Assembly (NCBI GenBank): GCA_964370815.1
Contig: CAYJKQ010000001.1
Location: 1-64,000 of the forward strand
Reading direction: 5' to 3'
Length of the DNA stretch: 64,000 bases
DNA from: UBA12087 sp964370815
GTDB lineage: Bacteria > Chloroflexota > Anaerolineae > Anaerolineales > Villigracilaceae
The position numbers and the translations under genes were made by a program. Numbering within the stretch: the stretch's first letter is position 1; every line of letters starts with the position of its first letter. Positions 43,186 to 52,378 of the stretch are shown here, in pieces. The notes beneath the pieces were generated by a model. The model ran no database searches. It was not told the origin of the DNA and saw only the letters and a list, made by a program, of their open reading frames with translations.

Positions 43186-43952
43186 AGTACCTTCTCCGCT
43201 AGTATTTTTTCAGCCAAAGTTGCTGCTATCTCTTCAGGGTTGCTTCCGCTGATGATCTCACAGACAATATCCCGGCTGGGAGGATTCATTATATCTGGCC
43301 AGGAGATCACCGATGATGGAGCGTTGATTCCTAAGTCTGCCAGTGACCATACAGGAACTTCTGCCCTGGCGGCTTTGCGAATTCCCATAAATGATGGGTA
43401 ACGAGGCTCTCCAAAATCTTTGACAAGACTGACCACGGCAGGCATTTTTGCAGATACCACCTGGCGACCTTCTTCAATGCTTCGGTCAACTTTGATCGTG
43501 GTGCCTTCAACGTTAATTACAGCTGCCAGGGTAAGAGCCGGCCAATCGAGCAAGCGTGCAGTTTGAGCGGGGGTCAATCCCGAATCGTTGTCAATTGCCT
43601 GTCGACCAAAGAATGCCACGTCCACTGAACCAATTTTCTGAATGGCACTAGCCAGGACCTGTGCGATGGATTGGGTATCCAGATTGCTCAACGCAGGGTC
43701 TGTGATCAGAATGGCATCATCTGCACCCATTGCCAGGGCGTGTTTGATGGCTTCCTTTTCGTTCTCACCACCAACACTGATGACTGTTACGGTGCCGCCG
43801 TGCTTCTCCTTCAATTGAAGGGCTGCTTCGACTGCAAATTCATCCCAGGGGTTAATGACCAGTGGTGCATCCCCCCAGAAGACGCGCCCGTTCTCAACCA
43901 CGACCTTGGCCGCGGAGTCGGGCACTTGTTTGATACATGTTACGATCTTCAA
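43182..43952 (-). CDS. etfB: Electron transfer flavoprotein beta subunit
   Basis: EtfB is the AMP-binding partner of EtfA. The 256-residue product opens with MKIVTCIKQVPDSAAKV and has NPWDEFAVEAALQLKEKHGG, the usual beta-subunit signature. GRQAIDNDSGLTPAQTARLL is also present. The start codon is TTG 43952, strongly supported by AAGGAGG five bases upstream. It is a housekeeping-type ETF, with no [4Fe-4S] domain or FixABCX-style neighbours here to suggest electron bifurcation. Confidence 0.93.
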   Translation of the reverse strand: MKIVTCIKQVPDSAAKVVVENGRVFWGDAPLVINPWDEFAVEAALQLKEKHGGTVTVISVGGENEKEAIKHALAMGADDAILITDPALSNLDTQSIAQVLASAIQKIGSVDVAFFGRQAIDNDSGLTPAQTARLLDWPALTLAAVINVEGTTIKVDRSIEEGRQVVSAKMPAVVSLVKDFGEPRYPSFMGIRKAARAEVPVWSLADLGINAPSSVISWPDIMNPPSRDIVCEIISGSNPEEIAATLAEKILAEKVL

Positions 43953-44124
43953 GGTTGCCTCCTTATTGGATTAAGTTACTCAAATACTTGTTGGTCTAAC
44001 AAACCGAATCGTGTGCAAACAGATCGAACGTTCAATTATCTATCCAGATGCTTAAGGTTCAAAAAAATTTTTTTTTAGTCTTACCCAATAGGATATCCAT
44101 CGGGATAGTGTCGAATAATAGTAA

Positions 44125-45333
44125 TTAATTTTGCCAGTAATCCGCATCATACGCCGGCATTTCGCAACGTAATGATTTTTCGTGTCGATTACCCAGAGCA
44201 TAACCAGCCTGGATAAGGATTTGGATCTCGGAGCTTCCTTCGTAAATGATCGCTCCGCGGGCATTACGCAAGTAGCGCTCCACGTCATATTCATCACTAT
44301 AGCCATAAGCTCCATGAATCTGGATCGCGTCATCCGCAGCCCGGAATGATGCTTCTGTGGCAAATTTTTTGGCATAGGAAGTTTCAAGTGTATTGCGAAT
44401 TCCCTGGTTTTTTAACCAGCCAGCCCGTAGATATAACAAGCGTGAGATCTCATAATCCTGTGCCATGCGGGCGATCTTTTCCTGGATGAGCTGATGCTCG
44501 GAAATGGGTTTACCAAAACTGGATCGCTCCCTGGCATATCGGACACTGGCATCTCTGGCAGCTCGCACAATGCCTGCTGCTCCAGATGCGACAGTATAGC
44601 GTCCGTGGTCAAAAGCGCTCATGGTGATCTTAAATCCCTCACCTTCTTCTCCGATCCTATTTTCAACCGGAATACGAACATCCTGGAAGTTAATCCAACC
44701 GGTGGAGCCAGCACGGACTCCCAGTTTGCCGTGGATATCACCACGCGTAATGCCCGGTGTGTCCAAGTCAATGATTAACGTGGATAGTCGATTGGATGGT
44801 CGAGGTGCATCAGGATTGGTTCGAACTGTGAGCAAGGCATAATTTGCTTTGCTGGCTAACGAGATCCACATCTTCTCACCATTCAAGATATAGAAATCCC
44901 CATCCCTTTTGGCAGAGGTACTTATACTGGAAACATCTGAACCCATACCCGGTTCGGTGAAAACACCACAACCTAACTTTTGACCAGAGGCTAGTGGTTT
45001 CAGATATTTTTGTTTTTGATCTTCGTTGCCCCATTGCAATAGTGTCAAGGAACATAAACCAACATGTACTGACATAGCCACGCGCAGACTGGTATCGGCA
45101 GCCTCCAACTCTTCACATGCTAATCCCAGGGAGATGAAATCCATACCCTGCCCGCCATAGCGCACTGGGATGCAAATACCTAGAATCCCCAACTCACCTA
45201 ATCGCTGCAATGCGAATGGGATCGGTTCCTGTTTGCGGTCATATTCCTTGATAATGGGCAGAATTTCCTTTTGTGTAAAATTCTGCACCATCTGTTCGAT
45301 CATGAGTTGTTCTTCAGATAAGGAAAAATCCAT
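44125..45333 (-). CDS. Acyl-CoA dehydrogenase
   Basis: The 402-residue FAD enzyme oxidises acyl-CoA to trans-2-enoyl-CoA and passes electrons to ETF. Motifs include GCGVFTEPGMGSDVSSIST (FAD/substrate, about 123-141), IQIHGAYGYSDEYDVERYLRNAR, and the catalytic glutamate in IIYEGSSEIQ near the C-terminus. The N- and C-terminal helical domains are complete. GGAG lies seven bases before the ATG. It heads the probable unit with etfB and etfA (172-base gap). A perfect palindrome typical of TetR-type regulators sits at its promoter. Chain-length preference is not readable. Confidence 0.93.
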   Translation of the reverse strand: MDFSLSEEQLMIEQMVQNFTQKEILPIIKEYDRKQEPIPFALQRLGELGILGICIPVRYGGQGMDFISLGLACEELEAADTSLRVAMSVHVGLCSLTLLQWGNEDQKQKYLKPLASGQKLGCGVFTEPGMGSDVSSISTSAKRDGDFYILNGEKMWISLASKANYALLTVRTNPDAPRPSNRLSTLIIDLDTPGITRGDIHGKLGVRAGSTGWINFQDVRIPVENRIGEEGEGFKITMSAFDHGRYTVASGAAGIVRAARDASVRYARERSSFGKPISEHQLIQEKIARMAQDYEISRLLYLRAGWLKNQGIRNTLETSYAKKFATEASFRAADDAIQIHGAYGYSDEYDVERYLRNARGAIIYEGSSEIQILIQAGYALGNRHEKSLRCEMPAYDADYWQN

Positions 45334-45373
45334 TCGCTAACTCCAAAGACGGATTATGTTGAATTTTTTTTGA

Positions 45374-45402
45374 ATTATATCTTATATCAATAAATAAATA
45401 AA
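45374..45402 (-). promoter_or_regulatory. Acyl-CoA dehydrogenase promoter
   Basis: On the minus strand a perfect TATAAT (45379-45374) has only a weak -35 (TTTATT, 45402-45397) at 17 bases. It lies in a tract of four-base repeats (AAAT units, 45391-45406). The 14-bp palindrome lies just upstream. Confidence 0.6.
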
Positions 45403-45408
45403 TAAACA

Positions 45409-45422
45409 ACCGACCGGTCGGT
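45409..45422. promoter_or_regulatory. TetR-type operator ACCGACCGGTCGGT
   Basis: A perfect 14-bp palindrome stands out as GC-rich in an AT-rich intergenic region, directly upstream of the acyl-CoA dehydrogenase -35 region. Its sequence closely resembles operators of TetR-family regulators of fatty-acid degradation (for example the ACCGACC half site of PfmR-type sites). No regulator gene lies in this window. Confidence 0.75.
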
Positions 45423-45646
45423 AGTGTTAATTGAGCATCTATTATCACCAAATTAAAACCAGTAAAATAAATTTCAACAAATACTCCTTGATGTTAGAAC
45501 TATTATACATTTCTCAATTGCAAGGTCTTCATATGAAAAATAAATACTATCCAAGATTTCATAAAATTTCTATTTGTATTAAGCTGATTGATATTCTTGG
45601 TGAAGGTTTCTACTTTTTAGGAACTCAATAAGGACTACTTTTTAGG

Positions 45647-45678
45647 GTTATACATACCTCCGAGTTATACTGTATAAT
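45647..45678 (+). promoter_or_regulatory. Putative tad operon promoter with GTTATAC direct repeats
   Basis: A perfect TATAAT (45673-45678) lies about 50 bases before cpaB. Two GTTATAC copies (45647-45653 and 45664-45670), 17 bases apart, cover the -35 position and abut the -10, and TTATAC-T-GTATAA makes a palindrome over the -10. The -35 match is poor, so an activator or repressor binding here is plausible. Confidence 0.5.
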
Positions 45679-45726
45679 ATTTGTGTCGGATGATATTAAA
45701 TTATTAATTAAAATAAGGAGATTATT

Positions 45727-46872
45727 ATGCGTCGTGGACGGATTTTCATTTACTTGGCGCTGATTCTACTGGTAGGCTTAGCGGCAGCGTATTTTTATCT
45801 CAGAAAATCTGGGGGTCTTGAAGGGTTAGGGACAACCCCAACGCAATCCTTCCCACAAGTTAGCATTGTTATAGCCGGGAAAAATATTCCTCGAGGAAAA
45901 CTCATCAATGAAGGTGATCTTAGCACATTGAATATTCCTGAAAATCAGCTTGTGGCAGGAGAATTTACTGACATAAAAATGGTTATTGGTCTATATGCAA
46001 AATACCCCCTCGACCAAGGTATGATAATTACACAACCGGTTCTAGTCTCATCTGCTGACAATTTATCAAATTTCGGTTCAACTTGGTCAACGTTAATACC
46101 TCCGGGAATGACCGCGGTAACAATACCAATTTCCCGACTATCTGCAGTTGGTTTTGGGATTCGAGATGGAGATCACATCAACCTGATTGCCTCCATGTTA
46201 TTGGTTGATGTTGATGCGAATTATCAATCCATAACGCCTAATATAACAGCAGGTTTATTAGCTCCCAATAGTAGTTCTTTCTTTAGTGAATTACTTCTGC
46301 CTAATAATTTCGCAACGCTGGAAGATCTGAACGGTTATAATTTAACCGCTCAATCTGTTTCAGGTCTTTCCATCTCTCCGCAAGGCCGGGTTGAATTGGA
46401 TCCAAATTTCCAAGAACCCTTTTATATTGTTCCCTCCGAAAGACAACGACCTCGACTTGTAACCCAAATGGTCCTTCAAAACGTCCTTGTGCTACATGTT
46501 GGAACATTCCTTTTACCGGGTGAAACTGAGGTTGAAACCGCAATTGATGAAGCAGCAGTGCCTGCACAAGATGGCACAACAGCTCCCGTTATTCAGAAAC
46601 CAGACATCATAACCTTGGTCGTGACACCACAAGAAGCAGTAACTTTGACTTATTTACTAAACAGTGGTGTCCAAATGACAATGACCCTGCGTGGTCCAAG
46701 TGAGGATGTTTCCCGAGTTGAGACTGAGGCTGCAACGCTTCAGTATTTACTTGGACAATATCAAATTCCTTTTCCATCAGACCTGCCATATGCCATGGAG
46801 CCACGCTTGGATGAGATTGTTCCACCTTTATTGCCAAACGATATAATCCCAACTCCTGCACCAGCTCAATAG
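45727..46872 (+). CDS. cpaB: Tad pilus assembly protein CpaB/RcpC
   Basis: The 381-residue protein has one N-terminal membrane helix (about 6-24) and an extracytoplasmic SAF/CpaB domain (about 45-110: VVIAGKNIPRGKLINEGDLSTLNIP). A beta-rich C-terminal region and a proline-rich tail follow. CpaB helps assemble the Tad secretion machine. AAGGAG precedes the ATG. It is first of a five-gene Tad set. No secretin (cpaC) is present, as expected for an organism without a typical outer membrane. Confidence 0.85.
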   Translation: MRRGRIFIYLALILLVGLAAAYFYLRKSGGLEGLGTTPTQSFPQVSIVIAGKNIPRGKLINEGDLSTLNIPENQLVAGEFTDIKMVIGLYAKYPLDQGMIITQPVLVSSADNLSNFGSTWSTLIPPGMTAVTIPISRLSAVGFGIRDGDHINLIASMLLVDVDANYQSITPNITAGLLAPNSSSFFSELLLPNNFATLEDLNGYNLTAQSVSGLSISPQGRVELDPNFQEPFYIVPSERQRPRLVTQMVLQNVLVLHVGTFLLPGETEVETAIDEAAVPAQDGTTAPVIQKPDIITLVVTPQEAVTLTYLLNSGVQMTMTLRGPSEDVSRVETEAATLQYLLGQYQIPFPSDLPYAMEPRLDEIVPPLLPNDIIPTPAPAQ

Positions 46873-46988
46873 CATGGTAGATTGCGGCAGCTTGATAATT
46901 TCTGGCATTTGGGAATTATCAAGCTACTGCAACAGGGATCTGAGGATATCATTTTGCTTGTTATTTAATTCTATTATGGAGTTTGTAT

Positions 46989-48200
46989 ATGGCTGAGGCC
47001 GATAAAATTCGAGTTCTGGTTGTTGATGATAATTCTGAAACACGCGAGAATATTCGAAAAATACTGCAATTTGAAACAGATATTGAAGTTGTAGGTGCAG
47101 CAAAATCCGGCAAAGAAGCAATTGAATTTGTTGCTGAAACCAGACCTGATGTTGTATTAATGGATATTAATATGCAGGACATGGATGGTATTACAGCTAC
47201 AGAAATCATCAGAAAACAAACCCCATACGTTCAAGTCGTTATTCTCTCTGTGCAAAATGATCAGAATTATATGCGGCGGGCCATGTTGGTCGGGGCGAGA
47301 GATTTTTTAACAAAACCTCCAATGGCAGATGAATTAACATCAACCATCCGTAGAGCTGGTCGGCTGGCACATGATGAAAAAGCGAAAGTTGCTCAGGTAA
47401 TTTCTACGCAAGTGACCAATTCTGGTCATACCTCGTCAAACAATGATCGTATTCAAGGGAAAGTTATCATGGTTTTCAGCCCAAAAGGTGGCGTTGGGTG
47501 TACGACAGTGGCAGTAAACCTTGCTTTGGCATTACATAATGAAGAAACACAATCTGCTCTAGTTGATGCCAATTTACAATTTGGGGACGTGGCAATATTT
47601 TTGAATGAGCAGGGAAGGAATTCGATCCTTGATTTAACTCCCAGGGTTGATGAGTTGGATCAAGAGATCGTTAGCAATGTAATGATTAAAAATGCAACAA
47701 CTGGATTACATATTCTCTCCGCCCCTGCTAAACCAGAGTTTGCCGAGAAAATTAACTCTGAGCAGATAAGCAAATTGCTGGTATTTCTTAAGAGTATGTT
47801 TGCATATATCATCGTTGATACTTCCTCTTATGTGAACGATATAACCCTTGCTGTGTTGGATGTGAGTGATGTTATTGTATTGTTGTCAACACAGGATATT
47901 CCTTCGATAAAGAATAACAGGCTATTTCTTGATTTGATGTCAACATTGGAAATTCCGAAAGAAAAAGTAGTTTTTTCTATAAATAAATTTGATAAGCGAA
48001 TATCAATATCGCCGGAAAAAATTGGAGAAAATCTAAAACTTCAGATCGCGGCAGTAATTCCTTTGGATGAACGTGTCGTGATTCCATCTGTAAACCGGGG
48101 AGTTCCATTTATTATTGACAACAAGAATCAACCAGCAGCAAAAGGAATTATTTCATTAGCTGAGGTAGTGCGCTCAAAGTTTACGAAACAGCAGAATTAA
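46989..48200 (+). CDS. cpaE: REC-domain CpaE/TadZ-like localisation ATPase
   Basis: The 403-residue protein combines an intact receiver domain (about 8-122) with a MinD/CpaE-type ATPase (about 155-395). The receiver has the acidic pair D13/D14, phosphoacceptor D59, S87 and K109, so it could be phosphorylated. The ATPase has a deviant Walker A, PKGGVGCTTV. CpaE/TadZ places the Tad machine in the cell. Many CpaE proteins have only a degenerate receiver, so the complete one here is notable. The start is ATG 46989, with GGAG seven bases upstream. No kinase gene is adjacent. Confidence 0.88.
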   Translation: MAEADKIRVLVVDDNSETRENIRKILQFETDIEVVGAAKSGKEAIEFVAETRPDVVLMDINMQDMDGITATEIIRKQTPYVQVVILSVQNDQNYMRRAMLVGARDFLTKPPMADELTSTIRRAGRLAHDEKAKVAQVISTQVTNSGHTSSNNDRIQGKVIMVFSPKGGVGCTTVAVNLALALHNEETQSALVDANLQFGDVAIFLNEQGRNSILDLTPRVDELDQEIVSNVMIKNATTGLHILSAPAKPEFAEKINSEQISKLLVFLKSMFAYIIVDTSSYVNDITLAVLDVSDVIVLLSTQDIPSIKNNRLFLDLMSTLEIPKEKVVFSINKFDKRISISPEKIGENLKLQIAAVIPLDERVVIPSVNRGVPFIIDNKNQPAAKGIISLAEVVRSKFTKQQN

Positions 48201-48231
48201 AACACCAGGTAGAAGATACAGGAGAGACTCC

Positions 48232-49644
48232 ATGTCTTTACTTAAGCGAATAGAACAAGGTCAGGGGAAGCTACCAGAAGAATCGACCAATGACAAATCC
48301 CCAGCAATGGATACTTCACGGTTGGCGTCATTGAAAGAAAGAAGAGATAGTAACCCAGGCACCAAACCACTTGCAGGCACATATTTTGACTTAAAAACCC
48401 GTGTTCAAAATAAATTGTTGGCTGAGCTTGACCCTTCCATGGATATTTCCAAGACAGAAGACGTCAGACATAATATTCAAGAATTATTTGAACAAATCCT
48501 TAACGAGGAAAATATCGTCCTTTCACGACCTGAACGGGCGCGCCTTTTCGAACAAATAGTAGCAGAAATATTAGGGTTGGGGCCGATACAAATCCTTCTT
48601 GAAGATGCATCTGTCACAGAAATCATGGTTAATGGCGCTAAGAATATTTATGTTGAGCGAAAAGGGAAGATCCATCGAGTCCCGGTAACATTTGAAAATA
48701 ATGAACATGTTATGCGGATCATTGACAGAATAGTCGCACCATTAGGTCGTCGAATTGACGAATCTAGCCCTTATGTTGATGCTCGTTTACCAGATGGCTC
48801 ACGTGTAAATGCCGTAATTCCACCAATTTCCTTGGTGGGACCGACAATTACAATTCGTAAATTTGCCAGAAATCCAATCACGGTTGAGCAATTGATCCAA
48901 TATGAGACTGTCACTCCGGAGGCAATGCAATTCCTGAAAGTTTGTGTTGAGGCCAGATTGAATATTTTAATATCTGGAGGGACAGGCTCTGGAAAAACAA
49001 CCCTATTAAATGTTCTTTCAGGATTTATTCCTTCTGATGAGCGTATATTAACCATTGAAAATGCAGCAGAATTACAATTGCGACAAGAACATGTGATCAC
49101 TCTTGAATCCCGCCCTCCAAACATTGAAGGCCGTGGTGAGATCACAATACGCCAATTGGTTATAAATGCCTTACGTATGAGACCTGACCGTATTATCGTT
49201 GGGGAAATCCGGGATGAGGCTGCCCTGGATATGCTCCAGGCGATGAATACTGGTCACGAAGGTTCCATGACTACTTTGCACTCGAATTCTCCAAGAGATT
49301 CTTTGGCGCGTCTTGAGACCATGGTACTTATGGCAGGAATGGATTTACCTTCAAGGTCTATTCGGGAACAAGTTACTTCAGCTATTGATCTAATCATTCA
49401 TGAAGAGAGAATGCGTGATGGGACTCGAAAAATTGTAAATATCACGGAAATAAGTGGAATGGAAGGGGACGTTATTACTACAACGAATATATTTGTGTTT
49501 GAACAAACAGGCATGGATAATGGGAAGATAATAGGTAGAATTTCCCCGACAGGTTTAAAACCAAAATTCATGGATAAAATTGAGGCTTCAAATTTGCACT
49601 TGCCACCATCCATATTCGGTGTTGATGAGAGAAGACGATATTAA
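48232..49644 (+). CDS. cpaF: Tad pilus motor ATPase CpaF/TadA
   Basis: The 470-residue secretion ATPase powers pilus assembly and retraction in Tad systems. It has a CpaF-type N-terminal domain, EIMVNGAKNIYVERKGK (about 128-144) and Walker A GGTGSGKTTLLN. The Asp box follows (LTIENAAELQL), with Walker B (RIIVGEIRDEAALDMLQAMNTGHEGS) and the TLHSNSPRDSLARLE His box. All motor motifs are intact. It lies 31 bases after the cpaE stop and before tadB, in canonical order. Confidence 0.96.
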   Translation: MSLLKRIEQGQGKLPEESTNDKSPAMDTSRLASLKERRDSNPGTKPLAGTYFDLKTRVQNKLLAELDPSMDISKTEDVRHNIQELFEQILNEENIVLSRPERARLFEQIVAEILGLGPIQILLEDASVTEIMVNGAKNIYVERKGKIHRVPVTFENNEHVMRIIDRIVAPLGRRIDESSPYVDARLPDGSRVNAVIPPISLVGPTITIRKFARNPITVEQLIQYETVTPEAMQFLKVCVEARLNILISGGTGSGKTTLLNVLSGFIPSDERILTIENAAELQLRQEHVITLESRPPNIEGRGEITIRQLVINALRMRPDRIIVGEIRDEAALDMLQAMNTGHEGSMTTLHSNSPRDSLARLETMVLMAGMDLPSRSIREQVTSAIDLIIHEERMRDGTRKIVNITEISGMEGDVITTTNIFVFEQTGMDNGKIIGRISPTGLKPKFMDKIEASNLHLPPSIFGVDERRRY

Positions 49645-49688
49645 TTGAAGAAATATAGAAAAAACAAAATTAAAATATAGGTGATTGG

Positions 49689-50651
49689 ATGACTACTACA
49701 TTCTTTCTGATTGGTGGTGGGTTAATATTGATTTTATTGGTAGTGGGTGTAATTGTAACCGCTACCAGCGAAAGGGCACTTGTTGAGGAAAGATTGGGGA
49801 AATACCTCGAAGAGGATAAATCAGTTAAAAAAGGTAGAGGATCAGGTCCTACAGTACTGACTGAGTGGGTAAATAAAGGTGTTGAAAAATCATCTCTGGG
49901 TGAATCAATGGCGCGCGATCTGGCACGAGCTGACCTGAAGATTAAACCTGGTGAATATTTAGCGTTATTTGTTATATCAATTACCGGTTGTGGATTCATC
50001 GCATGGATAATTGGAGGTAGAGATCTGATATCACTTTCGATTGGTGCTGTAATTGGGTTATTCCTACCCAGAATGTATGTAAGAAGACAGCAATCCAAAC
50101 GATTAATTCGTTTCAATGATCAATTGGCAGACATGCTGAATCTAATGGTGAATGGGCTCAGGGCTGGATATTCAACAATGCAGGCAATGGAAGCCATTAG
50201 TAAAGAGTTACCACCACCAATATGCGATGAATTTCGACGAGTTATTCAAGAAATGCAAATTGGTATCCCAATGGAACAAGCGTTAGCAAATTTACTCAGA
50301 AGAATTCCTAGTGAAGATTTGGATTTTGTTATTACTGCTATCAATGTTCAACGGGAAGTCGGTGGAAATCTAGCAGAGATTTTGGATGTAATCACATATA
50401 CTATTCGTGAACGAGTCAGAATCAAAGGCGAGATCAGAGTTTTAACCGCACAAGTGATGGTATCTGGAAAAATCCTGGCATTTATGCCTGTTGCATTAAT
50501 CAGTGTCCTTTGGTTCCTAAATAAAGAATATATTTTGGAATTCTTTAATCCCGAAAGGGCAGGTTGTGGATACATAGCATTAGGTGTTGCTGGAGTCCTC
50601 ATAATAATTGGATATTTTATTATGACCCGGATAGCAAATATCGAGGTATAA
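49689..50651 (+). CDS. tadB: Tad inner-membrane platform protein TadB
   Basis: The 320-residue protein has three or four membrane helices (about 4-24, 95-133, 265-285, 296-315). A T2SSF-type cytoplasmic domain lies between them (about 150-260: RFNDQLADMLNLMVNGLRAGYSTMQAMEAISKE). It forms the membrane platform with TadC, driven by CpaF. The stop is followed after one base by the tadC ATG. Confidence 0.92.
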   Translation: MTTTFFLIGGGLILILLVVGVIVTATSERALVEERLGKYLEEDKSVKKGRGSGPTVLTEWVNKGVEKSSLGESMARDLARADLKIKPGEYLALFVISITGCGFIAWIIGGRDLISLSIGAVIGLFLPRMYVRRQQSKRLIRFNDQLADMLNLMVNGLRAGYSTMQAMEAISKELPPPICDEFRRVIQEMQIGIPMEQALANLLRRIPSEDLDFVITAINVQREVGGNLAEILDVITYTIRERVRIKGEIRVLTAQVMVSGKILAFMPVALISVLWFLNKEYILEFFNPERAGCGYIALGVAGVLIIIGYFIMTRIANIEV

Positions 50652-50652
50652 A

Positions 50653-51600
50653 ATGAATACAATTGGTACGTTGATAATTGTTATTGGTATGGTTTTGGTC
50701 GTAGGGATAATTCTTGTTGTGGTTGCAGGTGGACGACGACCTGAATCAGACGAAGATCCTCTGGCTGCCCGCCTTGCTGAATTTAGTGCGCGCGGTACCC
50801 CCGTTACATTGGAAGAGATCGAATTATCCCAACCATTCCATGAACGGGTGATAATACCAATTTTAAGAAAACTGGGAGATATTTCAGCCAAGTTTACACC
50901 ACAGCACGCATTGGAAACCACACGCAAGAAGATAGAACTGGCGGGAAATCCTGGAAATCTGGGGGCGGCTTCATTATTATCCTTGAGATTTGTTGGAGCA
51001 GGTGTTTTTGGTGGTTTACTATTTTTGATTTTCCTTGGATCAAACACCTGGCCGGTGAGTCGGGAATTGTTGATCACAATTGCATTCACAGTCTTTGGTT
51101 TCTTTTTTCCTCAATTATGGTTACAAAGCAAAATTGATCGGCGCCAGAAGGGAATTCGAAAGGCATTACCTGATGCATTGGATCTATTAACGATATGCGT
51201 TGAAGCCGGTTTGGGTTTTGATGCAGCGATGTCCAAAGTAGGGGAAAAATGGGAGAATGACCTATCGCTCGCTTTTGCCCGGACAATTCGCGAAATTCAA
51301 TTGGGAAAATTAAGGCGCGAAGCTCTCAGGGATATGGCTGAGAGAATTGGGTTGCCAGAGATGACAAGTTTTGTCGCGGCAGTGATACAAAGCGAATCGT
51401 TGGGTGTGAGCATGGCAAGAGTCTTACGCATACAATCTGACCAGATGCGGTTAAAACGACGCCAAAGGGCTGAGGAGGAAGCTCAAAAAGCCCCCATAAA
51501 AATGCTCCTGCCAATGGGGTTGTTTATCTTCCCTTCGATCATGATCGTTTTGCTGACGCCTGCCATTTTGCGAATAACGTCAGCATTTGGAAATTTATAG
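50653..51600 (+). CDS. tadC: Tad inner-membrane platform protein TadC
   Basis: The 315-residue paralogue of TadB has N-terminal helices (about 5-25, 105-145) and a T2SSF domain (about 165-280: IRKALPDALDLLTICVEAGLGFDAAMSKV). A last membrane helix is at about 285-310. The 94-residue stretch before the second helix carries a charged linker. It is the last Tad gene here; pilin, TadE/F-type minor pilins and a prepilin peptidase are not in this window. Confidence 0.92.
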   Translation: MNTIGTLIIVIGMVLVVGIILVVVAGGRRPESDEDPLAARLAEFSARGTPVTLEEIELSQPFHERVIIPILRKLGDISAKFTPQHALETTRKKIELAGNPGNLGAASLLSLRFVGAGVFGGLLFLIFLGSNTWPVSRELLITIAFTVFGFFFPQLWLQSKIDRRQKGIRKALPDALDLLTICVEAGLGFDAAMSKVGEKWENDLSLAFARTIREIQLGKLRREALRDMAERIGLPEMTSFVAAVIQSESLGVSMARVLRIQSDQMRLKRRQRAEEEAQKAPIKMLLPMGLFIFPSIMIVLLTPAILRITSAFGNL

Positions 51601-51608
51601 TTTAACGC

Positions 51609-52349
51609 GTGGAATCATCTGCCTATAGACTTTATAATTTGATCTGGATTAGTTTGGACTGGTTGTACCCTCCTAAATGTATTAATTGCCATAAAACCGG
51701 TTTTCGTATTTGTCCGGATTGTCAAAGCTTGATCTTGAATATGAAGCAACCATTATGCACCATTTGTGGATTACCAAATGTTCCTGGTGGGGTATGCTCA
51801 CAGTGTAAGAAATCCAGACCAAGCTATAATTTATTGCGATCGTGGGCAGTTTACTCTGGTCCAATTCAGACAGCCATTCAAAGGTTAAAATATAAGAGAG
51901 ACTTTTCGTTGGGATTTGAGCTTGCCAAGTATTTGTCAAGTTTCGTGGAGGATATGCATTTGGGTTTAGAAGGTGTGATTCCGGTGCCTTTGGGAAACAA
52001 ACGCCATAGAGATCGTGGGTATAATCAAGTTGGTATGATTGCATTACCACTTGCTTTAAAGTTGGGAATAAAATATATTCCGAATGGTCTGATACGAATT
52101 CGAGAGACCGAATCGCAGGTGGGATTAAACTTTAAGGAGAGGATTATTAATGTGAAAGATGCTTTTTTAGCAAATTCTCGACAGGTTTCCGGAAAGAACA
52201 TTTTACTTATCGACGATGTCGCTACAACCGGTGCAACATTGAAATCTTGTACGAATGCATTAAGGATGGGCGGCGCGACCAATGTTTTTGCGATTACTGT
52301 GGCGCGTGCGTTGAGCAGCCATGGAATATCACGATCAAGAGAAAATTAA
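51609..52349 (+). CDS. comF: ComF family phosphoribosyltransferase-like protein
   Basis: The 246-residue protein has two N-terminal zinc-binding pairs (CINC/CPDC near 19-36 and CTIC/CSQC near 46-63). A PRTase-fold domain with the PRPP motif LLIDDVATTGATL (about 197-209) follows. ComF is needed for DNA uptake in competent bacteria, while other family members have unclear metabolic roles. GTG 51609 is the start, only eight bases after tadC. It may be co-transcribed with the Tad genes, which fits a link between pili and DNA uptake. Confidence 0.88.
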   Translation: MESSAYRLYNLIWISLDWLYPPKCINCHKTGFRICPDCQSLILNMKQPLCTICGLPNVPGGVCSQCKKSRPSYNLLRSWAVYSGPIQTAIQRLKYKRDFSLGFELAKYLSSFVEDMHLGLEGVIPVPLGNKRHRDRGYNQVGMIALPLALKLGIKYIPNGLIRIRETESQVGLNFKERIINVKDAFLANSRQVSGKNILLIDDVATTGATLKSCTNALRMGGATNVFAITVARALSSHGISRSREN

Positions 52350-52378
52350 TAGTATTATATTAGCTGGAGGATCAACAT

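Noticed and set aside
42163..45333. Electron-bifurcating (Fix/Bcd-type) ETF complex
   Set aside because: No fixC/fixX or ferredoxin gene is adjacent and the order with a plain acyl-CoA dehydrogenase fits ordinary beta-oxidation; sequence features alone cannot exclude it.
45431..45631. 66-residue plus-strand open frame between the acyl-CoA dehydrogenase and cpaB
   Set aside because: It starts with TTG without an SD, lies in AT-rich promoter DNA and its composition (Ile, Lys, Tyr-rich) is that of untranslated AT-rich sequence.
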